Part shown: positions 44,540 through 52,666 of the stretch, in pieces
How the letters are laid out: each line of letters starts with the position of its first letter
How positions within the stretch are numbered: position 1 is the stretch's first letter
NCBI GenBank assembly: GCA_023957245.1
Contig: JAMLHJ010000002.1
Span: 248,001-312,000 of the forward strand
DNA: 64,000 bases
Reading direction: 5' to 3'
Source: Chitinophagales bacterium
Lineage (GTDB): Bacteria > Bacteroidota > Bacteroidia > Chitinophagales > JADIYW01
The notes under the pieces: model-generated
Seen by the model: only the letters and a program-made list of their open reading frames with translations
The model's database searches: none
What the model was told of the DNA's origin: nothing
Made by a program: the position numbers and the translations under genes

Positions 44540-45457
44540 TTAATCGTGGTTTACAAGTTGTTTAATTGCTATATCTGCTTCTTGCTCTTCTATATCCATA
44601 GCTTGCTGGCGTTCCATAGCACGGATAGCATGTATCTTGCGTTTGACACGCCTTAAATCGCCTTGGCTGTCTTTGATGATTTCTTTGATTAAAGATTTAG
44701 AATCTACGCCATTAGCCATACATACCTGCATGATGTCGGTTTCGCCTACTCCTTTGAGTTCTATACATCTGCGACCGATACGGCTGTATATTTCCTGATA
44801 GCCTTTCTTGTTATAATTCAAACCACTTTTCAATCGCTTATCCAAGTGATCAGTTGCCGCCATGACGATACCACAATGGTCTTCCAACTGGTTGTATAGC
44901 GTGATAAAGAAATAAAGTACCTTATCTGTCAGCTTGTCTGCTTCATCCATGATAATCAGTGGATTTGACAGCCTTTTAAGTTCTTCTACTATTTTGAGCA
45001 TCATCTCTGATACACTCAACCCTGCATGGTCTCTACCCATGGCTTGGAGTAGTTCTTTGAGAAAATATTTGCGATTCCAATACTCATTGCATTGCAATAC
45101 ATATACCTGTGCATTTTCTGAAGCATATTGATTGATAGCTACTGTCTTACCACTACCTGCATTGCCTGTCATGGCAAATACTCCTGCATTCATCTGAGCA
45201 TCTGCAAGCAATAATGATATACGCTTATAGTCACGAGTAGATACTAAGTTCCACTCCTGGGACCTATATCCCACCTGTACTGCTACTGTTCTTAATTTTT
45301 CATCAGAGATACCTTCATAATTACCATCTACTATCAGACGGACATAAGATTTTGAAATACCTTTCAATGAATTGGCAGCTCTCTCTATCGAACCATCATA
45401 GCGATTGAGATATTGGCGGAGTTGCTCGGTGATTTGTTGCTTTTCTGTGTTTGTCAT
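44540..45457 (-). CDS. MuB-like target-selection ATPase
   Basis: A 305-residue protein. An N-terminal HTH-like part (NSLKGISKSYVRLIVDGNYE) is followed by an AAA+ domain: Walker A TGNAGSGKT at residues 97-105 and Walker B PLIIMDEAD near residue 172. MuB binds target DNA, activates the transposase and gives target immunity. It lies directly after the transposase gene as in Mu. Confidence 0.88.
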   Translation of the reverse strand: MTNTEKQQITEQLRQYLNRYDGSIERAANSLKGISKSYVRLIVDGNYEGISDEKLRTVAVQVGYRSQEWNLVSTRDYKRISLLLADAQMNAGVFAMTGNAGSGKTVAINQYASENAQVYVLQCNEYWNRKYFLKELLQAMGRDHAGLSVSEMMLKIVEELKRLSNPLIIMDEADKLTDKVLYFFITLYNQLEDHCGIVMAATDHLDKRLKSGLNYNKKGYQEIYSRIGRRCIELKGVGETDIMQVCMANGVDSKSLIKEIIKDSQGDLRRVKRKIHAIRAMERQQAMDIEEQEADIAIKQLVNHD

Positions 45458-45459
45458 AG

Positions 45460-45592
45460 TTTTTAGTTTTGAGTATTGGGTATTGGGTATTGGGTATTGG
45501 GTATTGGGTATTGAGAATCAAGAGCCAAGACTTTTCGTCCATCGTCCATCGTCCATTGTCCATCGTCCATCGTCCATCGTCCTTCATAATTC
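45460..45592 (-). repeat. composite heptamer repeat 9 (MuA-MuB gap)
   Basis: TTATGAA unit, six GATGGAC-type units, AAAGTCTTGGCTCTTGATTC, six CCAATAC/TCAATAC units and CTAAAA before the MuB ATG. Confidence 0.82.
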
Positions 45593-45593
45593 A

Positions 45594-47654
45594 TTAATAA
45601 CTATTATACAAGTCCATTTCATCATCCATATCTGCTGTCATATTGCTCAATAGCTTGTTATATCCAGCGATATCATCTGATACGTCTGATTTCTTCTTGA
45701 TGATTTCCACTTTTGGAGTTTTAGATTTTTGAGAACGGCGGTTTTCTATCCCTTTGAGCGTAGTAGAATTGAGTCCATAATCTTCTGGACGTGTGCCAAA
45801 TTCTTTCTGAATAGCTACCATACGGTCTCTCATTTCGATACGAGTAGCTTTATTTGCCGATGCAACCTGTAATCTGAATGCTTCCTGCTCAGGAGTAATC
45901 TCTTGACGACCTCTAGCGATGTCTATTTTGGTTTCAGCGGCAGTTACTAATCGCATACCAAGTGGTGTCTGCTCATATAGATAGATAAGCGTCATGTCCT
46001 CTGGGTCAAATCTCACAATGAATTTCTTGTCTTGATTATCTCTGTGAAACTTGGCATCTAATACCCCTGGTGATTGATAGACAAGATATTCATAAGTACT
46101 ACCTTTCTCAGTGAATGACAGACCACCAGGCTTATATGGAACTGGTATTGTGCGAGTGATCCAGAATAGATCGACCATATCCAAGACTGAGAGCTGAGGA
46201 GTCTCGGGATTAGTGCTATTCAGATACAAGTCTATACGGCGGTCTGCCTCACCTTGAAGTCGTGGGGCTTCATTCCACAACTGTCTTTCTTGATAGTATA
46301 TTGCTTTTACCTCTTCGAGTGTAGGTAGGCTCTTTTGATTGGCTAGGATAAACTCCATGCGTGCTTTGCTCTCCTCAGTAGTGGCTGTTATGTTCTGACC
46401 AGTAAAGAACCAGTGCTTTTTGAGAAATTTCATTTGAAATCTGCCAAAGGCACTTTCTATGGTTTTTGACTTACCATTATACGGCTGTGTGCTGATGGAT
46501 AGACGTGCCAACTTATTTAAGAAACTTTTATTTTTGGCGTTTTTATGCTCACCTTGATTGTCATAATTAGTCTGAAAAGGGCGATGTTTGGCATAAACAG
46601 CCGCTGCTTTGTAAGCCATATATTTCGCTTCATAATCCTCTTTGTCGCTGATATGACAGCCTAGGAACACTTCACTATAAGCATCCATCACTTCATATAC
46701 ATTGGTAGTACACATCTTGCCACGGCTATCTTGATAGTACATATTGAGTTTAGTACCATCAGAATACCAAAGTGAATCTCGCATAGTAGGCAATTTTGTA
46801 GTATGATGTAGCGTAAACTTCTCTTTGGCTTTGAGAGTACCGTATCTATGACCATACCAGTAGGATTGTATATCTTCTTTGAACAGAAAATTGCGGATAG
46901 TATCTTCTGTTTCAAGTACTTTCCAACCTTTATCCTTGCTCTGACTGTTATACTCTTGCCAAAGCTCATAGATACCAGGTACTTTATTGACCTGATCTGC
47001 CCAGCGATTGATAAGCCATAGCTTGGCAGTGTCATTGACTTTCTCAGGATTGGTATTACCGTGGTTCTTGTGGACCAGACTTTTGTAATTATTCATATCC
47101 TTGCGGTGATATCTCTCATACTTACGGCGGAGCGATACAGGATTCTGTGGTAGAGAGTGAGGTAAAGCATCTGTATTGACCTGATGAACTGCTTTGGCAA
47201 TATTAGGCCATGGGTCTATCCCTTTGCCTACACCTCTACGTTTGTAGATACGTGTTTCCAATATCTCTGCAATCGCATTGAGTACCATCACCTGAGCGAG
47301 GTATTTGTTTTTGGCTTTTTCAGAGAGACGTAAGCCTTCACCATAAGTATAATCATCAAAATAGTTCTTAGCATTTTGATCATGACGTAGATAATCGGAG
47401 AGCCTGATTTTAGAAGCCTCCTTGCGTGGATCTCCGAATATTTCCTCAATTCTCAACCTATAAGTGTAGGGAATACTGTCATAAGCAATCATGGCAGGAT
47501 GATTGGGAGCAGAGCGACGAATAACCTTTATAACGTTCTGCTCTGAAGTTAAATCATAATAATACGACCTTGACATCAACTGTTTTTCCCAGAGGATATT
47601 GGCACGGATGCACAATACATTATCTATATACTTAGTCAGCTCTCTGATTTCCAT
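45594..47654 (-). CDS. MuA-like DDE transposase
   Basis: A 686-residue transposase. The catalytic core (rve/RNase H fold) has the first Asp in WYSDGTKLNMYY (near residue 297), the second in YDNQGEHKNAK (near 364) and the Glu in KTIESAFGRFQ (near 399), a usual D-D(67)-E(35) spacing. N-terminal DNA-binding domains come first; a Mu C-terminal beta-barrel (VYQSPGVLDAKFHRDNQDKK) and a basic end for MuB contact follow. It moves the phage by replicative transposition and binds the phage ends. It is the third gene of the early operon. Confidence 0.92.
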   Translation of the reverse strand: MEIRELTKYIDNVLCIRANILWEKQLMSRSYYYDLTSEQNVIKVIRRSAPNHPAMIAYDSIPYTYRLRIEEIFGDPRKEASKIRLSDYLRHDQNAKNYFDDYTYGEGLRLSEKAKNKYLAQVMVLNAIAEILETRIYKRRGVGKGIDPWPNIAKAVHQVNTDALPHSLPQNPVSLRRKYERYHRKDMNNYKSLVHKNHGNTNPEKVNDTAKLWLINRWADQVNKVPGIYELWQEYNSQSKDKGWKVLETEDTIRNFLFKEDIQSYWYGHRYGTLKAKEKFTLHHTTKLPTMRDSLWYSDGTKLNMYYQDSRGKMCTTNVYEVMDAYSEVFLGCHISDKEDYEAKYMAYKAAAVYAKHRPFQTNYDNQGEHKNAKNKSFLNKLARLSISTQPYNGKSKTIESAFGRFQMKFLKKHWFFTGQNITATTEESKARMEFILANQKSLPTLEEVKAIYYQERQLWNEAPRLQGEADRRIDLYLNSTNPETPQLSVLDMVDLFWITRTIPVPYKPGGLSFTEKGSTYEYLVYQSPGVLDAKFHRDNQDKKFIVRFDPEDMTLIYLYEQTPLGMRLVTAAETKIDIARGRQEITPEQEAFRLQVASANKATRIEMRDRMVAIQKEFGTRPEDYGLNSTTLKGIENRRSQKSKTPKVEIIKKKSDVSDDIAGYNKLLSNMTADMDDEMDLYNSY

Positions 47655-47666
47655 CTTTTGAATATT

Positions 47667-47885
47667 TTATAATGAGACCTGCTGTTTGAATTTATTTTTA
47701 GCATAACGGATTTCACCTGGCGTGTAGTGAGCTTTTATTAAAGCCAGCATTTCTTTTTCTTTTTCTTTTATTATAGTTGGGCTGGCGGATAGTCTCTTCA
47801 TAGAAATTATCTCTATTATCTTAAAATCAATTACACGACCGATATTGGTCAGCTCATAAGCCCAGTGATTTCTTAAACTATTCAT
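47667..47885 (-). CDS. small early protein of unknown function
   Basis: A 72-residue basic protein (KEKEKEMLALIKAHYTPGEI, RYAKNKFKQQVSL). It lies between the Ner-like gene and the transposase with short gaps. Not recognised; likely DNA-associated by charge. Confidence 0.55.
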   Translation of the reverse strand: MNSLRNHWAYELTNIGRVIDFKIIEIISMKRLSASPTIIKEKEKEMLALIKAHYTPGEIRYAKNKFKQQVSL

Positions 47886-47904
47886 CTTAGTTGTTTTTTA
47901 TTTA

Positions 47905-48120
47905 TTAATCAGCAATGATTGCCACTTCTCGCTGTACGATACTGTCCAGCTCATTAGTTAATCTCTTGTAATCTTCCCTGATTTTATGTGCCAATATGCT
48001 TTTAGGTGCTCCTCTCAAACATTCTCTTACATAAATATGGGTGATGCCATACTTCTGTTCGATAGTCTTGACAGCTACTGTATTCCAAGAGTTGTTCTTT
48101 TTCGTTTTTTCTGTGTACAT
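47905..48120 (-). CDS. Ner-like small DNA-binding protein
   Basis: A 71-residue protein, first gene of the early operon, with a possible helix-turn-helix (AVKTIEQKYGITHIYVRECL, RGAPKSILAHKIREDY). In Mu, Ner is the first early gene and represses both early and repressor promoters. The place fits; the sequence family is only suggestive. Confidence 0.6.
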   Translation of the reverse strand: MYTEKTKKNNSWNTVAVKTIEQKYGITHIYVRECLRGAPKSILAHKIREDYKRLTNELDSIVQREVAIIAD

Positions 48121-48134
48121 TGCTTATCCTTTAT

Positions 48135-48176
48135 TTTGTAAAACAAATATAGTAGATATATTTACTAATATCCAAA
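48135..48176. promoter_or_regulatory. repressor/early promoter pair and operator
   Basis: Early promoter (minus): TTTG (48176-48173), 21 nt, TATATTTG (48151-48144). Repressor promoter (plus): TTTG (48135-48138), 18 nt, TATATTTA (48157-48164). The two overlap, and an inverted repeat TAGTA/TACTA (48150-48167) lies over both -7 boxes. A bound repressor or Ner protein would cover both. Confidence 0.7.
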
Positions 48177-48179
48177 TTT

Positions 48180-48854
48180 ATGGACAATAAACTTACCAAT
48201 ATAAAAGAGCGTATATTGTATATTGCTGAATATAAAGGAATTGCAAAGGAAATTTTTTTTGAAAAAATCAATATGACCTACGGAAATTTCAAAGGAAAAT
48301 CAAAACAAACACCTATTAACTCTAATGCAATAGCAGATATATTATCCATATACCCTGATATAAATTCCTATTGGCTCATCACAGGCAAAGGATCTATGTT
48401 GAAAGAAGATATTGTTATCGCAAAAAAACAAGACCATTTTCCCGATATGGATAAAATGGTTCCGTTGGTCAATATAAAGGCAATAGGCGGTTTTGGCAAT
48501 GCAGATTTTCGTATTGAAGAAAGCGATATCAAGGATCGCTATGTTATCCCTAAGTTTGCTCACAAGAAGATAGATTTTATGATAGAAGTAGAAGGTTCTT
48601 CCATGTCACCTCTATATAATAGTGGTGATATCGTAGCGTGTCGCATCATACACGACCGTCAATTCATACAATGGAATAAAGTACATGTCATCGCCAGCAG
48701 ATCACAAGGCATCCTTATCAAAAGAATCAAACCAGCCAATCAGACAGCTTATATCACTATGGTATCTGACAATAAGGACTTTGACCCATTCCACATCCCT
48801 GACAATGACATAGAAGGCATCGCTTTAGTCATCGGGACCATCCGTCTGGACTGA
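48180..48854 (+). CDS. S24-family phage repressor (LexA/CI-like)
   Basis: A 224-residue protein. The N-terminal XRE-like domain (about residues 1-65) has EIFFEKINMTYGNFKGKSKQ. The C-terminal S24 peptidase domain has the catalytic Ser in VEGSSMSPLYNSGDIV (near residue 142) and Lys in GILIKRIKPANQ (near residue 181). RecA-stimulated self-cleavage would link induction to DNA damage, unlike Mu c. It is the only gene on the plus strand in the left end and faces the early operon. Confidence 0.9.
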   Translation: MDNKLTNIKERILYIAEYKGIAKEIFFEKINMTYGNFKGKSKQTPINSNAIADILSIYPDINSYWLITGKGSMLKEDIVIAKKQDHFPDMDKMVPLVNIKAIGGFGNADFRIEESDIKDRYVIPKFAHKKIDFMIEVEGSSMSPLYNSGDIVACRIIHDRQFIQWNKVHVIASRSQGILIKRIKPANQTAYITMVSDNKDFDPFHIPDNDIEGIALVIGTIRLD

Positions 48855-49068
48855 CACCAATAACAAATCGTACATAAAAAACACAGTCGCTTTTCTATCC
48901 CTCCTTACTTCTTATTGATTATCAATCAATTGCGTTGTATTCTCTCATTTTAAAATGGGAATAAGGGTATAGATAAGAGGAATAAAGCCCACTTTAAAGG
49001 CTCAAAACTGCCTTTTTTGTCCTTTATTTGGCTTTATGGGTATCTTTTCGAGCATCTAAAAACCATGA

Positions 49069-49104
49069 TTTACGCATCTGTTTACGCATCTGTTTACGAT
49101 TCTG
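49069..49104 (+). repeat. three tandem 12-bp repeats TTTACGCATCTG
   Basis: Two perfect copies and a third with TTTACGATTCTG stand head to tail, one helical turn apart, downstream of the repressor gene. Likely operators or an internal activation sequence for the transposase. Confidence 0.7.
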
Positions 49105-49413
49105 TTACATAAAATACATGATTTTAGAGCTAGCTAGTGATAGATAGATCAGTTACAGAAAGAATGTCTTTTATACGCTGTTTATTCAGGCTTTATCGTG
49201 CTTTTATAGCCCCTAGATAGTAGTATTTAGGGCATTTCTACCTCAGGATGGTAGTTTAGTCTATTAATGGTATTTTATACCGCTATTTAGTGGTACTTCT
49301 ATGGAAGTAAAATGGTAGTTAATTTACTTTTTGTTTGTTTTGGTATTTTTCGCTTATATAGTGTGATTGCCTTTGTTTATTGGCATTTCAGCGTTTTTTA
49401 TTTTTTGTGTTTA

Positions 49414-49438
49414 GTGATTTTTTGTTTTTAGGCCTTTA
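49414..49438 (-). repeat. prophage terminal inverted repeat, left (repressor) end
   Basis: Partner of 15107-15131 (21 of 25 positions agree on the opposite strand), starting TAAAGGCC at the tip. Confidence 0.75.
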
Positions 49439-49443
49439 TCTAT
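49439..49443. repeat. target-site duplication TCTAT, copy 2
   Basis: Second copy of the host pentamer; see 15103-15107. Confidence 0.8.
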
Positions 49444-49474
49444 CTAGATTGCCTAAGTTGGGTGCTGCTCTCAT
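49439..49474 (-). pseudogene. DUF2892 gene, 5' part (12 codons)
   Basis: ATG at 49474 begins MRAAPNLGNLDR, whose last codon AGA is contained in the target duplication. In frame it continues with IIRLLIA at 15102 downward. The prophage reads on with TAA straight after, so the gene is inactive in the lysogen. Confidence 0.88.
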
Positions 49475-49668
49475 ATCTTTTTATTTGAAAAAGTATTTTT
49501 TGAAAATAAGAATTTTAAATAAAATCTCCTTGTAAAGTTTTAACGAATGTGTAAGATAAAAGTTGATGCAATGCGGATATTTTGTTATGATTTAAGTTGT
49601 ATGAATTTGTCAATTCATACATATTTGCTGAAGCTGTTTGTTTGGGATTATTTATTATCATTAAATAA

Positions 49669-49702
49669 AAAAGAGGCGAATTCAAAATAGAATTGCCTCC
49701 TT
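49669..49702 (-). terminator. intrinsic terminator of gdhA
   Basis: GAGGCGAATTC and GAATTGCCTC form a stem; on the minus strand it is followed by TTTTTTATTT, right after the gdhA stop. Confidence 0.78.
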
Positions 49703-49724
49703 AAATTATTTGAAATATGAACAG

Positions 49725-51071
49725 CTATACGTGTCCTTGTGCTACCATAGCATCGGCTACTTTAATAAATCCTCCGATGTTAGCACCTTTTACATAATTC
49801 ACTATATCTTGTTCTTGACCATAATTGACGCAAGTATCGTGGATGCTTGTCATGATTTGTTGAAGTCTAGTGTCCACTTCTTCTCTCGGCCAATTCAATC
49901 TCATATTATTTTGAGACATCTCCAAGCCAGAAATAGAAACACCACCTGCATTAGATGCCTTCCCAGGAGCAAATAAAATTTTATTTTCTTGGAAGACTTC
50001 GATAGCTTCAGCAGAAGAAGGCATATTTGCCCCTTCTCCGACACATTTCACGCCGTTTTTTACTAGTGTTCTTGCATCTTCTTCTAATAACTCATTTTGA
50101 GTGGCACAAGGAAGAGCAATATCACATTGAATTCCCCAAGGTTTTTTGCCTTCAAAATATTCAAGATTATATGCCTCAGCAAACTCCTTAATATCTCCTC
50201 GCTTATTATTTTTTAAATCTTTTATGAACTCAAGTTTCTCTTTTGTAATTCCTTCTTTGTCATATACAAAACCTCTGTGGTCAGAGATAGCAATTACTTT
50301 TGTTCCAAAGTGGAGTAATTTTTCAATAGCATATTGAGAAACATTTCCCGAGCCAGATACAACAGCAGTTAAACCTTCAAGGTTTAGATTGTGTTTTCTT
50401 AGCATTTGATCTACGAAGTAAACTAGTCCATAACCTGTAGATTCTGGTCTAATAAGAGAACCTCCGAAAGATAGACCTTTTCCAGTGAGTACGCCAGACC
50501 ATTCGTTAGCAATTCTTTTGTATTGACCAAACATATAGCCAATTTCTCTTGCGCCAACACCTATATCTCCCGCAGGAACGTCTGTGTCTGGGCCAATGTG
50601 TCTGACAAGTTCAGTCATAAAACTTTGACAGAATCTCATAACTTCATTGTCTGATTTTCTTTTTGGATTAAAATCAGAACCTCCTTTTCCTCCTCCCATA
50701 GGAAGAGTTGTTAAAGCATTTTTGAAAACTTGTTCGAAAGCTAAGAATTTTAAGATTGAGAGGTTCACGCTAGGGTGAAATCTTAATCCACCTTTGTAAG
50801 GACCTATTGCACTGTTCATTTGCACTCTATATCCTCTGTTGACCACTAGTTCCCCTTGGTCATTAATCCAAGGAACTCTAAATATAATTATTCTTTCTGG
50901 CTCTACTATTCTTGCGATTAAGTTGGCATCACTATATATTTTATTGCCTTCAATAAAAGGAACAATAGACTCTAATACTTCATGAACAGCCTGGTGAAAC
51001 TCTACTTCGCCTGGATTTCGTGCTGCGATGAATTCCATCAAATCAGCAACACTTTTACTTTTTGTTTTCAT
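49725..51071 (-). CDS. gdhA: NADP-specific-type glutamate dehydrogenase
   Basis: A 448-residue hexameric-type glutamate dehydrogenase: the glutamate-binding PYKGGLRFHPSVN, the catalytic-lysine block PMGGGKGGSDFNPKRKSD, DVPAGDIGVGAREIGYMFGQ, and a Rossmann GSGNVSQYA. It converts 2-oxoglutarate and ammonium to glutamate in nitrogen assimilation; the 448-residue length favours the NADP form. A GGTTTTA/TAAAACC inverted repeat lies just upstream. It has a clean terminator. In the prophage-free chromosome it would stand next to the DUF2892 gene. Confidence 0.93.
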   Translation of the reverse strand: MKTKSKSVADLMEFIAARNPGEVEFHQAVHEVLESIVPFIEGNKIYSDANLIARIVEPERIIIFRVPWINDQGELVVNRGYRVQMNSAIGPYKGGLRFHPSVNLSILKFLAFEQVFKNALTTLPMGGGKGGSDFNPKRKSDNEVMRFCQSFMTELVRHIGPDTDVPAGDIGVGAREIGYMFGQYKRIANEWSGVLTGKGLSFGGSLIRPESTGYGLVYFVDQMLRKHNLNLEGLTAVVSGSGNVSQYAIEKLLHFGTKVIAISDHRGFVYDKEGITKEKLEFIKDLKNNKRGDIKEFAEAYNLEYFEGKKPWGIQCDIALPCATQNELLEEDARTLVKNGVKCVGEGANMPSSAEAIEVFQENKILFAPGKASNAGGVSISGLEMSQNNMRLNWPREEVDTRLQQIMTSIHDTCVNYGQEQDIVNYVKGANIGGFIKVADAMVAQGHV

Positions 51072-51085
51072 AATAAAAAATAATT

Positions 51086-51101
51086 GGTTTTAGTTAAAAC
51101 C
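51086..51101. promoter_or_regulatory. perfect inverted repeat upstream of gdhA
   Basis: GGTTTTA and TAAAACC with a 2-bp spacer, 15 bp before the ATG. A possible regulator site or mRNA stem. The rest of the gap to 51361 shows nothing clear. Confidence 0.4.
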
Positions 51102-51361
51102 TATTCTTATACTCCTATGCGAAGAAAATAAATGATAGATTCGTAATACAAATCTATGAAAAATTCAAAAAGTACAATTATAGTATGTTTTTTTTAATGA
51201 ACTATTAAAAATAATTTAAAATAACTTTTCGGTATTTGTAATTCCTAAATTGTCCAATTTTATCTTGAGTTTTGAATATTAAAGAGCTTATTTCTTGCCG
51301 AATGGATGTCATGGAATAAGTTTATAAATATTTGTTTTGATTTTTCATTGATGAAAATGGT

Positions 51362-51931
51362 TTAGTGAAACTTCTTCCCTTCTTTCATCATTTGTACGAT
51401 TTCATTCATTCGTTTGGCTTTTGTTTCGGGCTTTTTGGCAGTTTGTAAGCGAAAATTGATAGCAAATTTATTTGTCTTATTGAGTGAATGATAAAAATTT
51501 TCAGCTGCTTTATCTTTTTTCAATTCATGTAAAAGTTCAACATCATCTTGCATCGTAGTATGCGAGTCATAAGCCCTTGCCCAACGCCCATCGGTTTTGG
51601 CTTTTTCAATTTCAGCAAAACCTCTTTCGGACATTTTTCCATCTTCAATTAATTTTTCCACCAAACCTATATTTCGTTTAGACCATATACTTTGATTTCT
51701 GCGAGGAACATATTTTTGTAAGTACGAATGCTCGTCATAACTTTTCCTTTTTCCATCTATCCAACCAAAGCAAAGGGCTTCGTCTAATGCTTTTGTAATT
51801 TTTATGGATTCAATTCCAGAGTCAACTTTGAATACACGTAGCCAAATACCTTCTTGTTGTTCTTGGTTTTTATCTAACCAATTTCGCCAAGCTTTGGCAG
51901 TTTTAAAGGATATTATAGAGGTATGTGTCAT
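51362..51931 (-). CDS. YdeI/OmpD-associated family protein
   Basis: A 189-residue protein of the OmdA/YdeI family: the pattern SFKTAKAWRNWLDKNQEQQE, ALDEALCFGWIDGKRKSYDE, YVPRRNQSIWSKRNIGLVEK and a C-terminal INFRLQTAKKPETKAKRM. Family members are linked to bacteriocin and peptide tolerance in enterics, but the biochemical role is unknown. It follows a second YdeI-type gene 26 bp upstream. Confidence 0.85.
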   Translation of the reverse strand: MTHTSIISFKTAKAWRNWLDKNQEQQEGIWLRVFKVDSGIESIKITKALDEALCFGWIDGKRKSYDEHSYLQKYVPRRNQSIWSKRNIGLVEKLIEDGKMSERGFAEIEKAKTDGRWARAYDSHTTMQDDVELLHELKKDKAAENFYHSLNKTNKFAINFRLQTAKKPETKAKRMNEIVQMMKEGKKFH

Positions 51932-51957
51932 TAAAAAGATTTATTTTTTACACTCAT

Positions 51958-52257
51958 TTATTTTTCTTCAAAATCAGTAATCTTCAAAAATTTTTTCGCT
52001 GAATCTCTACGGTGTGGGCAACCTGGCCAGCAACAAGGTCGTTTCTTCCCGATCAGAATATCTTCACTTAATCTTTTTATATGTTCTTTTCGAGTGACAT
52101 CTTGCTTTACAATTGTTGTCCAGCAAATCCATTCGTTTCGGGCAAGAGGAGTAAGTTGGTTCCACTTTTCTAATAGAATAATATTATCAAGTAATACAGT
52201 TTTAATATCCTCAGGAACGGTGTGTACTACACCCTCTTCTACAATTATCTTTGACAT
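51958..52257 (-). CDS. small YdeI/OmdA-type protein
   Basis: A 99-residue protein: ARNEWICWTTIVKQDVTRKE, HIKRLSEDILIGKKRPCCWP and GCPHRRDSAKKF. It corresponds to the C-terminal half of longer YdeI-family proteins, and the CCWPGCPHR motif could bind metal. Likely co-transcribed with the gene that follows. Confidence 0.7.
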   Translation of the reverse strand: MSKIIVEEGVVHTVPEDIKTVLLDNIILLEKWNQLTPLARNEWICWTTIVKQDVTRKEHIKRLSEDILIGKKRPCCWPGCPHRRDSAKKFLKITDFEEK

Positions 52258-52454
52258 TTGAAAAGGATTTATTAAATACTAATTTACGATTTGCCAGAGA
52301 ATAATAATCAACTAAAATATTATCATCTATCAATTTCAGTTCTATAGTCTTTGAAGTCAAATTGAGAATAACAATGTATATTGGGTAATGGATCTTGTAT
52401 GTCCAATAAGAAGTAAATGCCATCTAAATAGTGGATTAAACAAGTTGCACTCAA
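52258..52454. other. non-coding gap upstream of the YdeI pair
   Basis: No gene or clear signal supported here. Together with the repeat copy that follows it forms a 409-bp stretch without a gene. Confidence 0.4.
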
Positions 52455-52638
52455 TCATCAACTACAAAATCTAGTAGCCAAAAGCTACAAAACCACCTAT
52501 ATACTTTCTAGCACAAAAAGTCGCTGAACATTTTTCCACTGGAATGAAATTCATCTGGAGTAAATAGCAAAAAGCCTCACTATCTCAGCTTTAGATTGAT
52601 GTATTTATGGCTATTTTCTGTTTGTTATGATGTTGGCA
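52455..52638 (-). repeat. attC-like repeat E1 (divergent copy)
   Basis: Only the 80 bases nearest 52638 match the other copies (AATAGCAAAAAGCCTC, TTTATGGCTATTTTCTG, GTTATGATGTT). It ends in GTTGGCA (52632-52638), the exact reverse complement of TGCCAAC at the far end of the same cassette (53495). The rest has a different sequence with its own hairpins. Confidence 0.6.
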
Positions 52639-52666
52639 GATGGTTTTTTTATCAACCGTTAAATCA

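Larger units (their letters stand above)
15108..49438. mobile_element. complete Mu-like transposable prophage, 34.3 kb
   Basis: The element has a repressor next to divergent early genes, MuA and MuB homologues, GemA/DUF3164, DUF935 portal, MuF, gpG, DUF1320 and a full contractile tail set. Bounds come from the interrupted DUF2892 gene, the target duplication and the inverted termini. All expected functions are present and uninterrupted, so it could be inducible. Gene order differs from Mu in that the late genes form two divergent blocks rather than one. Confidence 0.93.
48855..49438. other. prophage left end, non-coding
   Basis: No gene seen in 584 bp. It contains three 12-bp tandem repeats at 49069-49104 and a series of GGTAGTT/GGTATTT/GTGGTAC words between about 49220 and 49350, which look like clustered protein-binding sites. 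It ends at the inverted terminus. In Mu the same place holds transposase sites and the transposition enhancer. Confidence 0.6.

Noticed and set aside
52211-52423. Minus-strand 70-residue ORF upstream of the small YdeI-type gene
   Set aside because: Overlaps the start of a well-supported gene in another frame and shows no family pattern.
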